Assembly: GCF_900112615.1 (NCBI RefSeq) | Contig: NZ_FOMK01000001.1 | Span: 1,116,001 to 1,180,000 of the forward strand | Length of the DNA: 64,000 bases | Reading direction: 5' to 3' | From: Chitinophaga sp. CF118 | GTDB taxonomy: Bacteria > Bacteroidota > Bacteroidia > Chitinophagales > Chitinophagaceae | Shown here: piece after piece, positions 29,200-36,980 of the stretch | Layout of the letters: each line of letters opens with the position of its first letter | How positions within the stretch are numbered: position 1 is the stretch's first letter | Notes under the pieces: model-generated | The model's input: the letters and a program-made list of their open reading frames with translations, nothing else | Told to the model about the DNA's origin: nothing | Databases searched by the model: none | Made by a program: the position numbers and the translations under genes

Positions 29200-29499
29200 A
29201 TGTTACAAGCACAGATATTTATAGATAAAGATGAAGTATTCGGCTCACAACCTTTATATGAATTCATTGTACAGTTCTTACTCAAACACAAAGTAGCAGG
29301 TGCTACGGCTTTTCGCGGAACTATTGGTTTTGGAGAACACCACCAGGTAAAACGACCGGATAGCCTGTTCAGTTTCGATGAACCTCCTATGCTGATCACT
29401 TTTATAGATGAAGAGGAAAAGGTGCTGGATGTATTAAAAGAACTACGCAAGCGGGTAAGCAGCGGATTCATAGTTACCAGTAAAGTAGAACGATTTTAG
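29200..29499 (+). CDS. DUF190 (PII-like) protein
   Basis: A 99-residue protein of the DUF190 family (AQIFIDKDEVFGSQPLYEFI, FRGTIGFGEHH, PMLITFIDEEEKVLDVL, GFIVTSKVERF). The family has a ferredoxin-like fold related to PII signal proteins and often forms trimers. Its usual role is thought to be ligand sensing or control of a transporter. Here it sits between the adaptor and pump genes of an RND operon, 23 bases before the pump, so it may regulate or sense metal for the pump. Biochemical function is unproven. Confidence 0.88.
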   Translation: MLQAQIFIDKDEVFGSQPLYEFIVQFLLKHKVAGATAFRGTIGFGEHHQVKRPDSLFSFDEPPMLITFIDEEEKVLDVLKELRKRVSSGFIVTSKVERF

Positions 29500-29522
29500 A
29501 TCTTGATTGAAACACACACGCA

Positions 29523-32500
29523 ATGATTCGTAATCTATTAATATTCTCTTTAAAAAACAGGTGGGTAGTTATCCTGATGGGGCTGGGCCTGATGGGCATC
29601 GGCTACTGGTGTTTTACCATGCTGAAAATAGAAGCTTACCCGGATATTGCAGATACCAATGTGATCATTGTAGCGCAATATCCCGGCCGTGCTGCTGAAG
29701 AGGTAGAACAACAGGTAACCATCCCCATAGAGAGGGCTTTACAGAATACCCCGAATGTGCTCGACCGCAGAAGCCGTACCATCTTCGGCCTCAGCGTAGT
29801 ACAGCTTACTTTCACCGATGGCACTGACGATTACTTTGCCCGCCAGCAGGTAAATGAAAGACTCGCCACGGCAGAACTGCCCGAAGGTGTAGCGCCGGAA
29901 CTGGCACCACTCACTACCGCTGTAGGTGAAATATTACGTTATGTAGTAGAAGCACCTCCCAATTTTACACCAACAGAAATCAGGGACCTGCAGGACTGGG
30001 TCATAAAACCTTACCTGTTACAGGTACCGGGGATAGCAGACATCACCACCTTTGGCGGTCCGCTTAAACAGTTCCATATTCTTACTGCTCCCGATAAGTT
30101 GCGCAAATACAGTCTAACTATCCAGGATGTGATCGATGCGGTGCAGAAGAATAACCAGAACACCGGTGGGAATATTATTAACCGTGGGGAACAAGGCTTT
30201 GCCGTACGCGGACTCGGGGCGGTAAAAACAGAACAGGATATCCAGAACATTGTGCTGAAAGCAGCCAATGGTATGCCGATATACCTCCGTGATGTGGCAA
30301 CTGTAGAAGTAGCTCCTCCCCCACCCAGTGGTGTAATGGGGTACACCATCAACGCTACTAAAACAAACTCGAACAATGGCGTAGAAGGAATCATTCTGCT
30401 GAGACGTTATGAGAATCCCAGCGAAGTTTTGAAAATACTGAAAGAAAGAGTGGAGGATCTGGAGCGGGACGAACTGCCCAAAGGAGTACATCTGCGTACG
30501 CTGTACGACCGTAGCTTCCTGATAGACCACTCTCTTGAAACAGTTGGTCATACATTACTGGAAGGGGTATCTATCGTAGTGATCATACTGATCTTCTTCT
30601 TAGGCAGTTTACGTAGTGCACTGGTAGTGGCGCTAACCATTCCATTCTCGCTGCTCTTTGCATTCATACTTATGCGCCTCACCGGCATACCGGCTAACCT
30701 GTTATCGCTCGGCGCAATCGACTTCGGAATAATTGTAGACGGCGCCTGTGTAATGGCAGAACATCTGATACGAACGTACCGGACAGCACCACCGGAAGAG
30801 AAGAAGCGGGGAATTATCGCCCTCACTCTTCGTTCTTCCCAGGAAGTAGGCCGCGAAATATTCTTCTCCGTTACCATCATCATCCTGGCCTATATGCCTA
30901 TCCTGCTGATGACACGTGTAGAAGGTAAACTGTTCTCTCCAATGGCACTTACCCTGGCATTTGCAGTGATAGGTTCCATGTTGGCAGCATTAACATTAAT
31001 ACCAGTACTTATCTCCTTTGCATTCAGAAAGGCATTCTACAATACGGATAAACCAATGAAAGAGCATCGCAATGTGGTGCTTGATTTCCTCGGCAAGTAT
31101 TATGCAAAAGTGTTGGGAGTCACGCTTAAACGGCCTAAAACAACCGTTTTGGTGGGATTCTCGGTAGTGATCATGTTAGTATTATTCGGAGCCAAACTGG
31201 GATCAGAGTTTTTACCTGAACTGGATGAAGGATCTATCTTCCTCCGTGGCAACTTCCCGGCAGGTATTACCATCCAGGAAAATGCGCGTTATTCTCCCCT
31301 TATAAGAAAGGTGATTGCCAAATATCCGCAGGTCTCTTTTGTGATCACACAGGCGGGCCGTAACGACGATGGTACTGACCCATTCCCCGCGAATCGTAAT
31401 GAGATCCTGGTAGGATTGAAAGAATATAAACTGTGGAGCGATACCATTTCTAAAAAAGAACTGGTTACCAACATCCGCCACGATCTGGAAAGGGCAATGC
31501 CTTCCGTAAAATTCTCTTCCGGTCAGCCGATCATTGACCAGGTAATGGAAATTGTGACCGGCAGTGCAGCGGATCTGGCCATCTCCATCGTAGGCGATGA
31601 TCTTACCATGATGCGGGCGAAAGCAGATACCATCTCCGACATTGTAAAACATATGCAGGGCTCCGAATCAGTGAACATCGAGCAGGAAGGCCCGCAGGAA
31701 CAAATAGCAATCAACATCAACAGAGAAAATGCTGCCCGCTTCGGAATCAATGTGGCAGATATCCAGAGTATGATTGAAGCAGCCATTGGTGGTAAAACTA
31801 TCTCCACCCTTTATGATGGCACCAAACGCTACGATCTGGTAATCCGCTACCTTCCCGGCGAACGCAGTACGATAGAATCTGTGAAGAATCTGCAGGTGCC
31901 TTCTGCCACAGGAGCGCTCATTCCCATGAACCAGCTGGCAGATATCTCCTACGTAAAGGGACAAACAAATATTTATCGCTACAACAGCAAACGGATGGTG
32001 ACTGTACGTACCAACATCCGCGGCCGTGATCAGGGAGGTTTTGTGAAGGAGATCAATAACAAGATCAACACTCAACTGCATATCCCTAAAGGATACGCGA
32101 TTGTATACGGCGGACAATATGAGAACCTGGAACGTGCAGGCAAACAATTGTCTATGACCATCCCGCTGACTATCATCATGGTATTCCTGGTGTTGTTCAT
32201 CTTATTCCGTAACATGCCGCAAACCATTGTAACGGTGAGCTGTATCCTGTTTGCACTGGCTGGTGGTATCGTTGCCCTGCTCATCAGGGGATATCACTTT
32301 AACGTATCTGCAGGGGTAGGATTTGTGAGTATATTCGGTATATCTGTAATGGCAGGAGTACTGCTCGTATCAGCTATTAACAGGGTCAGGGTACGACCCG
32401 ATCTTACATTGCAACAAAGCGTATTCCTGGGAGCCAAAGAACAACTAAGCGCAATTCTTTCTATCCTGATAGTAGCGATTGCAGGTCTGATACCTGCTGC

Positions 32501-32672
32501 TACTTCTTCCGGGATAGGTTCGGATGTACAAAGACCATTGGCCACTGTAATTATCGGTGGGCTGACAAGTACCCTGATCTTTGCACCATTACTGATTCCA
32601 GCGTTGTATTCATGGGTGGAAAAGAACAGGTCCGCGAAACATGCTGTTAAAAATGAAGAAGAGATAGAATAG
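29523..32672 (+). CDS. CusA/CzcA-family heavy-metal RND efflux pump
   Basis: A 1049-residue inner-membrane pump with twelve predicted spans and two large periplasmic loops. The proton-relay helix reads LGAIDFGIIVDGACVMAEH, close to the DFGxxxDGAxVxxEN pattern of heavy-metal efflux members, with His in place of the final Asn. Other landmarks are PDIADTNVIIVAQYPGRAAE near the start and SEFLPELDEGSIFLRGNFPA in the second half. It exports a divalent or monovalent metal ion using the proton gradient together with the channel and adaptor. The DUF190 gene just ahead belongs to the same operon. The exact metal cannot be read off. Confidence 0.93.
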   Translation: MIRNLLIFSLKNRWVVILMGLGLMGIGYWCFTMLKIEAYPDIADTNVIIVAQYPGRAAEEVEQQVTIPIERALQNTPNVLDRRSRTIFGLSVVQLTFTDGTDDYFARQQVNERLATAELPEGVAPELAPLTTAVGEILRYVVEAPPNFTPTEIRDLQDWVIKPYLLQVPGIADITTFGGPLKQFHILTAPDKLRKYSLTIQDVIDAVQKNNQNTGGNIINRGEQGFAVRGLGAVKTEQDIQNIVLKAANGMPIYLRDVATVEVAPPPPSGVMGYTINATKTNSNNGVEGIILLRRYENPSEVLKILKERVEDLERDELPKGVHLRTLYDRSFLIDHSLETVGHTLLEGVSIVVIILIFFLGSLRSALVVALTIPFSLLFAFILMRLTGIPANLLSLGAIDFGIIVDGACVMAEHLIRTYRTAPPEEKKRGIIALTLRSSQEVGREIFFSVTIIILAYMPILLMTRVEGKLFSPMALTLAFAVIGSMLAALTLIPVLISFAFRKAFYNTDKPMKEHRNVVLDFLGKYYAKVLGVTLKRPKTTVLVGFSVVIMLVLFGAKLGSEFLPELDEGSIFLRGNFPAGITIQENARYSPLIRKVIAKYPQVSFVITQAGRNDDGTDPFPANRNEILVGLKEYKLWSDTISKKELVTNIRHDLERAMPSVKFSSGQPIIDQVMEIVTGSAADLAISIVGDDLTMMRAKADTISDIVKHMQGSESVNIEQEGPQEQIAININRENAARFGINVADIQSMIEAAIGGKTISTLYDGTKRYDLVIRYLPGERSTIESVKNLQVPSATGALIPMNQLADISYVKGQTNIYRYNSKRMVTVRTNIRGRDQGGFVKEINNKINTQLHIPKGYAIVYGGQYENLERAGKQLSMTIPLTIIMVFLVLFILFRNMPQTIVTVSCILFALAGGIVALLIRGYHFNVSAGVGFVSIFGISVMAGVLLVSAINRVRVRPDLTLQQSVFLGAKEQLSAILSILIVAIAGLIPAATSSGIGSDVQRPLATVIIGGLTSTLIFAPLLIPALYSWVEKNRSAKHAVKNEEEIE

Positions 32673-32692
32673 GGAACAATACAGTGGACAGT

Positions 32693-32728
32693 GCCGTCTC
32701 GGAGTAATTCTGAGGCGGCTTTTTTTTA
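32693..32728 (+). terminator. Intrinsic terminator of the efflux operon
   Basis: GCCGTCTC (32693-32700) and GAGGCGGC (32712-32719), one wobble, followed by eight T residues; about 20 bases after the pump stop. Confidence 0.88.
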
Positions 32729-32735
32729 TGTGGTA

Positions 32736-33119
32736 TTAGCTGGTTAATTTATTGAAAATTTCAATCTCACCAAAATGAACATACAGATAAGCATATAAAA
32801 TAGCTATTGTAACAGAAGCCAGATTACCTATAAGGTAGTAATCATTAAATCCATTACGCTCGCTTTCTGGTTCCTGATGTTTTAACCTCGTCGCCAATTT
32901 TAGCGCACTAAAAAAAGTTAACGCATTTGTCTGATTATTGATTAGCGCAATGGCTAAGAAAATTCGTTCGAGCACGCCTTTAAATACTGCTCTTAAATCT
33001 ATCCCATTCTTTTTATACCAAATCTGGGCTATAAGGCTAAATAAAAATGCTAATATTAACTCTACGATAATAATTATTATAATTAATATAATTACTTTGG
33101 CCATTTGAAGTTGCCTCAT
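32736..33119 (-). CDS. Small membrane protein paired with SatD
   Basis: A 127-residue protein. The frame opens with a GTG at 33131; ATGs at 33119 and 33104 are likelier. A strong hydrophobic N-terminal segment (VIILIIIIIIVELILAFLF) is followed by an amphipathic stretch (VFKGVLERIFLAIALINNQT, then ALTFFSALKLATRLK), a charged loop (KHQEPESERNGFND) and a second strong span (LIGNLASVTIAILYAYLYV). Two sure spans, perhaps three or four. I recognise no named domain, though the LERIFLAIALIN / ALKLATRLK / YLIGNL text looks like a conserved membrane family. It begins 81 bases after the SatD stop on the same strand, so the two form a unit. Base use is more AT-rich than the efflux operon. Confidence 0.65.
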   Translation of the reverse strand: MRQLQMAKVIILIIIIIIVELILAFLFSLIAQIWYKKNGIDLRAVFKGVLERIFLAIALINNQTNALTFFSALKLATRLKHQEPESERNGFNDYYLIGNLASVTIAILYAYLYVHFGEIEIFNKLTS

Positions 33120-33199
33120 TTTAACGGGCACAAGTCATGTTGCAAAAGCTCCAATTTAGTAATATGGCATAGAGAAAAATTTGGTAGTAAAACTCCAGG

Positions 33200-33832
33200 T
33201 TAATCTTTTACTTCTCCCAGGTAGTTTATCACTTCTTTTAGTGCAATGTATTCATCAAGTTTTAATGACTTTTTCCTTTTCCACATAAGTGACCGGTCCT
33301 TATCTAATTCTTTTGCTACTAACTTATAGTCTTTATACACAAGGAACGCATCAATTAATGTGCTATCCTTTAAAAGGTTCCAGTCGTCAGTCAAACCCTG
33401 AAGAACTATAAATGTATCGTTTATCGCATTTTGTTTTTTCTTATCCCGTAACCTGGTTATAAATTTCAAATTTGATTCTTTCATTTCTGCAAGACACTGT
33501 CTTGCTTCAGTTAAACCGGGACCCAACATTTCATATGCTATTTGCGTATTAATTTTTGTTTCGATTTTACCTTCAACAAGAACATATCTGAGTTGGAAAC
33601 TCTTTTTAGATTTGAGTATGTTCTCTTCAATATTAATAATCGTATTTAAAGCAGATGGAAGATCACGAAGAATTCCTTGAAATTCGTCTCCTAGTGTTAT
33701 TGTTAGGGGCGATAACACTTTTTCTCCCATCTCCTCATTAATATTATCAACAACTTCTTTAAAATCTTTTATAAGAAGCTGTTGATTCTTGTCCCGACTG
33801 TTTATTATATCAGCCATTAATATGAAATTCAT
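33200..33832 (-). CDS. SatD-family protein
   Basis: A 210-residue protein that matches the SatD family in its start (LMADIINSRDKNQQ), the core LTITLGDEFQGIL, and a C-terminal part that may be a winged or helix-turn-helix-type domain (YKLVAKELDKDRSLMWKRKK). The GDEFQ text is reminiscent of the turn in GGDEF/cyclase-type palm domains, but this is only a resemblance. SatD was named in a streptococcal acid-tolerance operon and has no firm biochemical role. The start ATG at 33832 places DIINS at the position seen in relatives. Two near-identical 24-base repeats lie directly upstream. Confidence 0.72.
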   Translation of the reverse strand: MNFILMADIINSRDKNQQLLIKDFKEVVDNINEEMGEKVLSPLTITLGDEFQGILRDLPSALNTIINIEENILKSKKSFQLRYVLVEGKIETKINTQIAYEMLGPGLTEARQCLAEMKESNLKFITRLRDKKKQNAINDTFIVLQGLTDDWNLLKDSTLIDAFLVYKDYKLVAKELDKDRSLMWKRKKSLKLDEYIALKEVINYLGEVKD

Positions 33833-33856
33833 AAGTTGATATTTAGTTGCATAAAA

Positions 33857-33909
33857 AGTGAAACATTCGACATTATTGCAAATTTAGTGAAACATTCATC
33901 ATTATTGCA
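33857..33909. promoter_or_regulatory. 24-base direct repeats ahead of satD
   Basis: Two copies of a 24-base unit, starting AGTGAAACATTC and ending CATTATTGCA, at 33857-33880 and 33886-33909, differ at two positions and repeat every 29 bases. They begin 25 bases upstream of the SatD start and look like tandem operator sites in its promoter. The gap 33833-34283 (451 bases) otherwise holds only the hairpin listed next and the AT-rich region before the RloA gene. Confidence 0.5.
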
Positions 33910-34089
33910 CAAATAATGAAACAAAGGCTTCGTAGAGTATGCTATATTATTCTCATGGGCCTGATATTTCCTGTATAGGATGAGTGAATTTTAAAAATTA
34001 CAAGCAACTTACGTGACAATCCGACCGAATTCTCAATCCAAAAAGCAGATATTCGTAATATGTAAAGAGATCAGATATAGTCTGGCAAA

Positions 34090-34143
34090 AATCATCCTTC
34101 GTTCATCCTTCGTTTATTAACGGAGGATGAACGAAGGATGATT
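34090..34143. repeat. Long perfect hairpin between satD and the RloA-type gene
   Basis: Arms of 20 bases (34090-34109 and 34124-34143) are perfectly complementary; after one mismatch the stem continues for four more pairs around the loop TATT. Each arm holds two tandem copies of an 11-base word, CATCCTTCGTT, one with a single change on the right. It has no T-run on either strand. It may be a dispersed repeat, a recombination site or a protected RNA end, and it marks the middle of the accessory island. Confidence 0.75.
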
Positions 34144-34283
34144 GAATCTCTACTGGATCTAAACACCACCTCGGATATGTAAATTAACCTCAGGAAGAAT
34201 AAACTACATCTCTAAAAAAACATTTTCCATTTCATTTTATCACCGAAGTATCGTAATTTAGAAGAAATAACTCTGAATTTAAC

Positions 34284-35621
34284 ATGTTGATAGAGTTTAA
34301 AATATCAAACTATCGATCTATTGGAAAAGAGCAGATACTCAGCCTTGTTCCAGCACCTAAGCAAAGGGATTTCCCCGATAACATAATAGAAAAGGGGAAA
34401 AGTTATGCCCTGAATGCGATTGCTATATATGGACCTAACGCCAGTGGTAAGAGTAATCTGTTAAAGGCAATGGGATTGCTGGATAAGCTCTTGCACAATT
34501 CTGCAAGAGCTTCATCTACCACCAAATTACCTTATGATCCATTCCTATTAAAAAAGGGATGGAATGAAAAACCGACTTTCTTTGAGATCACTTTTATATT
34601 ACAAGACTATCGTTATAGATATGGCTTAGAATTTAACCAGAAGGAAATCCTTACCGAATGGCTATTCAGAAAAGGGCAAGGGAGGGAAGTGAATCTCTTT
34701 CAAAGAAAAGGGGATGTAATTGATACTTCTAATGGGTTCAAAGGATCAGGGAAAGTAATTGAAGCTGCAATTGAAGCAACAAGGGATAATGCCTTATTTC
34801 TCTCGACTTGCGACATGCTTAATGTTGAAGAGGCAAAAAAAATATTTCAATGGTTCAGGTATTTCAATATGGTTGATGGTCTTCAGACTGATGATGAAGA
34901 AATTCACACAGTCGAGTTATGGCAAAATCCAGAATACCAGTCTAAAATAAAGGACTATTTCTGTACACTGAACTTATCAATTGTTGATTTGGAAATTACT
35001 ACCAAAACATTTGATGCGAGTGAAATCAACCAGGGATTCCCAGAAGAGATTAAAAATATTCTGATAAAAGAGCTTGATGGGAAAGAGAGATTCACAATCT
35101 GGTCTAAACACAATCTATACGATAATGCCGGTAACAAAACAAAAGAACTATTAAGTTGGAAACTGGAAGAAAGAGAATCTGCCGGAACAAAAAAAGCATT
35201 TCACTTAAGTGGACCTGTAATCTGGGCATTAGTGAATGGAGGCATTTTAATTATTGATGAAATTGAGGCTAAAATGCATCCGTTAATGACCTTGCGCACT
35301 ATCAACCTCTTTCTTGACAACAAAACCAATCCCAATAAAGCTCAAATCATTTTCGCAACTCACGATACAAATCTTTTATCATACTGCAATTTGAGAAGAG
35401 ATCAGATTTATTTCTCTGACAAGAACGATTGGGAATCTACTGAGATTTATTCTCTTTCTGACTTTGTATATGTAGGAAAAGATGATCCCTTTGCAAAGAG
35501 TGAAAAAGAACGTCCCGACACAGATAAAGAAAAGAGATATTTTGAAGGAAGATATGGTGCTATCCCGGATTTTAAAGAGTTATCATCTTTAAAGGTTACA
35601 AAGCATGGCGAGGAAAGGTAA
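34284..35621 (+). CDS. RloA-type AAA ATPase (anti-phage/abortive-infection class)
   Basis: A 445-residue ABC-type ATPase of the AAA_15/AAA_21 group. It begins MLIEFKISNYRSIGKEQILS, has Walker A YGPNASGKSNLLKA near residue 50, Walker B GGILIIDEIEAKMHP near residue 325 and a switch region IIFATHDTNLLS. With the following gene it matches the RloA/RloB pair, related to the AbiL abortive-infection system, in which the ATPase controls a toprim-like partner. The partner here is truncated, so the pair is probably inactive as such. PARIS was considered but its partner is of another family. Codon use is AT-rich compared with flanking operons, in line with transfer. Confidence 0.82.
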   Translation: MLIEFKISNYRSIGKEQILSLVPAPKQRDFPDNIIEKGKSYALNAIAIYGPNASGKSNLLKAMGLLDKLLHNSARASSTTKLPYDPFLLKKGWNEKPTFFEITFILQDYRYRYGLEFNQKEILTEWLFRKGQGREVNLFQRKGDVIDTSNGFKGSGKVIEAAIEATRDNALFLSTCDMLNVEEAKKIFQWFRYFNMVDGLQTDDEEIHTVELWQNPEYQSKIKDYFCTLNLSIVDLEITTKTFDASEINQGFPEEIKNILIKELDGKERFTIWSKHNLYDNAGNKTKELLSWKLEERESAGTKKAFHLSGPVIWALVNGGILIIDEIEAKMHPLMTLRTINLFLDNKTNPNKAQIIFATHDTNLLSYCNLRRDQIYFSDKNDWESTEIYSLSDFVYVGKDDPFAKSEKERPDTDKEKRYFEGRYGAIPDFKELSSLKVTKHGEER

Positions 35622-35832
35622 ACTTGGATTAAAAGCAGAAAAGGATACTATTGAAAGACCTGTTCGATTTAAGAAATACGAATATTTATTTTTAATAGTC
35701 TGTGAAGATCAGAAAACAGAACCTGAATACTTCCAACAATTTGCTGACGCTCTTCCGGCAGAAACTCTTTATTTAAAATCTGTAGGAATGCATATACATT
35801 TGAGAAGAATGGAAAAGAAACCTTTAAGGTAG
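35605..35832 (+). pseudogene. Truncated RloB, broken by rearrangement
   Basis: The first 60 residues (MARKGKLGLKAEKDTIERP, then KYEYLFLIVCEDQKTEPEYF) match the N-terminus of RloB, including the toprim-like CE-x-x-KTEP-x-YF stretch. Homology ends at LKSVG, about base 35786; the last 14 codons read into an unrelated sequence in the wrong frame. Normal RloB proteins are about 200 residues long. The gene overlaps the RloA-type gene by 17 bases, the expected coupling for this pair. It is therefore the 5' third of an rloB gene whose remainder was lost. Confidence 0.82.
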
Positions 35833-36005
35833 AATATTTAGGAGAAGATGTATTAACCGGTACAACAGGCTTCTGTCATATCGTTAAATTCACAGCCAGT
35901 GGTATTCCCGGGCCTGGATACGTCTGGATAGATGCATTAACGGGACATACCCTGAAATTTATCATTCAATTACAACAAGGGCTCATGGTAATGACTAAAA
36001 TATAA
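35787..36005 (+). pseudogene. 3' remnant of an unrelated gene
   Basis: Directly after the RloB junction an open frame of 72 codons without a start runs to the TAA at 36003. It reads NAYTFEKNGKETFKVEYLGE and later GYVWIDALTGHTLKFIIQLQ, ending MTKI. The text looks like the end of a beta-rich secreted or outer-membrane protein; I cannot name a family. Its 5' part is not in the window. A good terminator follows, so this was once the end of a gene that the accessory island cut into. Confidence 0.7.
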
Positions 36006-36034
36006 AAACGGCCATTCTAAAACTTGTATTATAA

Positions 36035-36067
36035 AAAAGGCGGTTAGTTCATCACTGACCGCCTTTT
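36035..36067. terminator. Bidirectional terminator before the CsgG-like gene
   Basis: AAAAGGCGGT (36035-36044) pairs with ACCGCCTTTT (36058-36067), with further inner pairing; T-runs follow on both strands. It ends the minus-strand CsgG-like gene and the plus-strand remnant. Confidence 0.88.
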
Positions 36068-36096
36068 ACTTTATTCGCCTTATAACGAATATTCAA

Positions 36097-36927
36097 TTAT
36101 TCTGTGATCATCTCACATTTTATCTTCGCGCCTTCTTCCACCTTTTTGGCAATATCAATTCCACCTTCCTGTACAAGACATACAGAGAAATTCTCATCCT
36201 CTACCTTTGAAACAGCTATTTTGCCCAATGTTTTCTTACGCGTCATTTTCTTACCATCCACGGTGAGTTCTGTCAGTTCATATACCCGGAACTCATCCAG
36301 TTCCTTTACTCCTAATAAACTGCCTGCAACTATCAGCACCTTTGCTGCACCACCATTGCTGTTCTTTTCCTCTATTTCAGCAATGGATACGGTGATCTTA
36401 AAATTATCTTTCATAAACCGCTCTACCTGCGGCTTAAGATCCCTCAGGGCATCTTCAAACGCAATCTTTCCTTTACCAGTGCTATTGATGGTAGTGGTGG
36501 CTATTACCTCTTCCCTTGCAACATCGATTACACTCATAGTGAATGAAATTTCTGCAACGTTGGAAGTAGTCACTCCTATTACAGGAATATTGGTTTGTTT
36601 AATTTCAACGGCAGCTCTGGATACATTTCCGGTGATAATATATTGAGCTCCTGTAGCTTTTGCCTGTTCCAGCAATTGGGGATCCAGTTTATTCTGTTGG
36701 GAAGCAGAATCAGCCTTCACCTGGGTCATTTTCTCCTTTTCTACCAGTAATAACCGCTTGTTCCTGGAAAATACGTCAGATACAGTTTCCTGAACAGAGA
36801 TCACATTATTACTATTCTGAGAAGCACCGGCCCTAAAGGGTGCTATACCTATTACAGTCTTACTTTGTCCGAAAGCGGCAGTAGAAACAGCAATGCTAAT
36901 AAATACTGAGAGCATTCTCCTTGTCAT
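36097..36927 (-). CDS. CsgG/LpoB-like periplasmic protein
   Basis: A 276-residue exported protein (signal peptide ending near AAFGQSK; no lipobox cysteine). The first 190 residues follow the CsgG-type pattern: IGIAPFRAG, VSDVFSRNKRLLLVEKEKMT, ATGAQYIITGNVSRAAVEI, FTMSVIDVAREEVIATTTIN. These domains bind other envelope components; members include curli export pores and activators of penicillin-binding proteins. The C-terminal third (LLGVKELDEFRVYELTELT) is not familiar. A partial match to the LacI-type palindrome (CAAACGTTT, 36949-36957) lies upstream. It is transcribed singly, 54 bases after the large kinase gene on the same strand. Confidence 0.75.
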   Translation of the reverse strand: MTRRMLSVFISIAVSTAAFGQSKTVIGIAPFRAGASQNSNNVISVQETVSDVFSRNKRLLLVEKEKMTQVKADSASQQNKLDPQLLEQAKATGAQYIITGNVSRAAVEIKQTNIPVIGVTTSNVAEISFTMSVIDVAREEVIATTTINSTGKGKIAFEDALRDLKPQVERFMKDNFKITVSIAEIEEKNSNGGAAKVLIVAGSLLGVKELDEFRVYELTELTVDGKKMTRKKTLGKIAVSKVEDENFSVCLVQEGGIDIAKKVEEGAKIKCEMITE

Positions 36928-36980
36928 AATCAGGGATGTTTAAAGTGGCAAACGTTTAATCCGCGCAAAATTAAGGAAAA

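Noticed and set aside
33841..33930. CRISPR array
   Set aside because: Only two repeat copies with a five-base gap between them; no spacers or cas genes.
34284..35832. PARIS (AriA/AriB) or Gabija system
   Set aside because: The ATPase would fit, but the second protein starts like RloB, not DUF4435, and no helicase follows.
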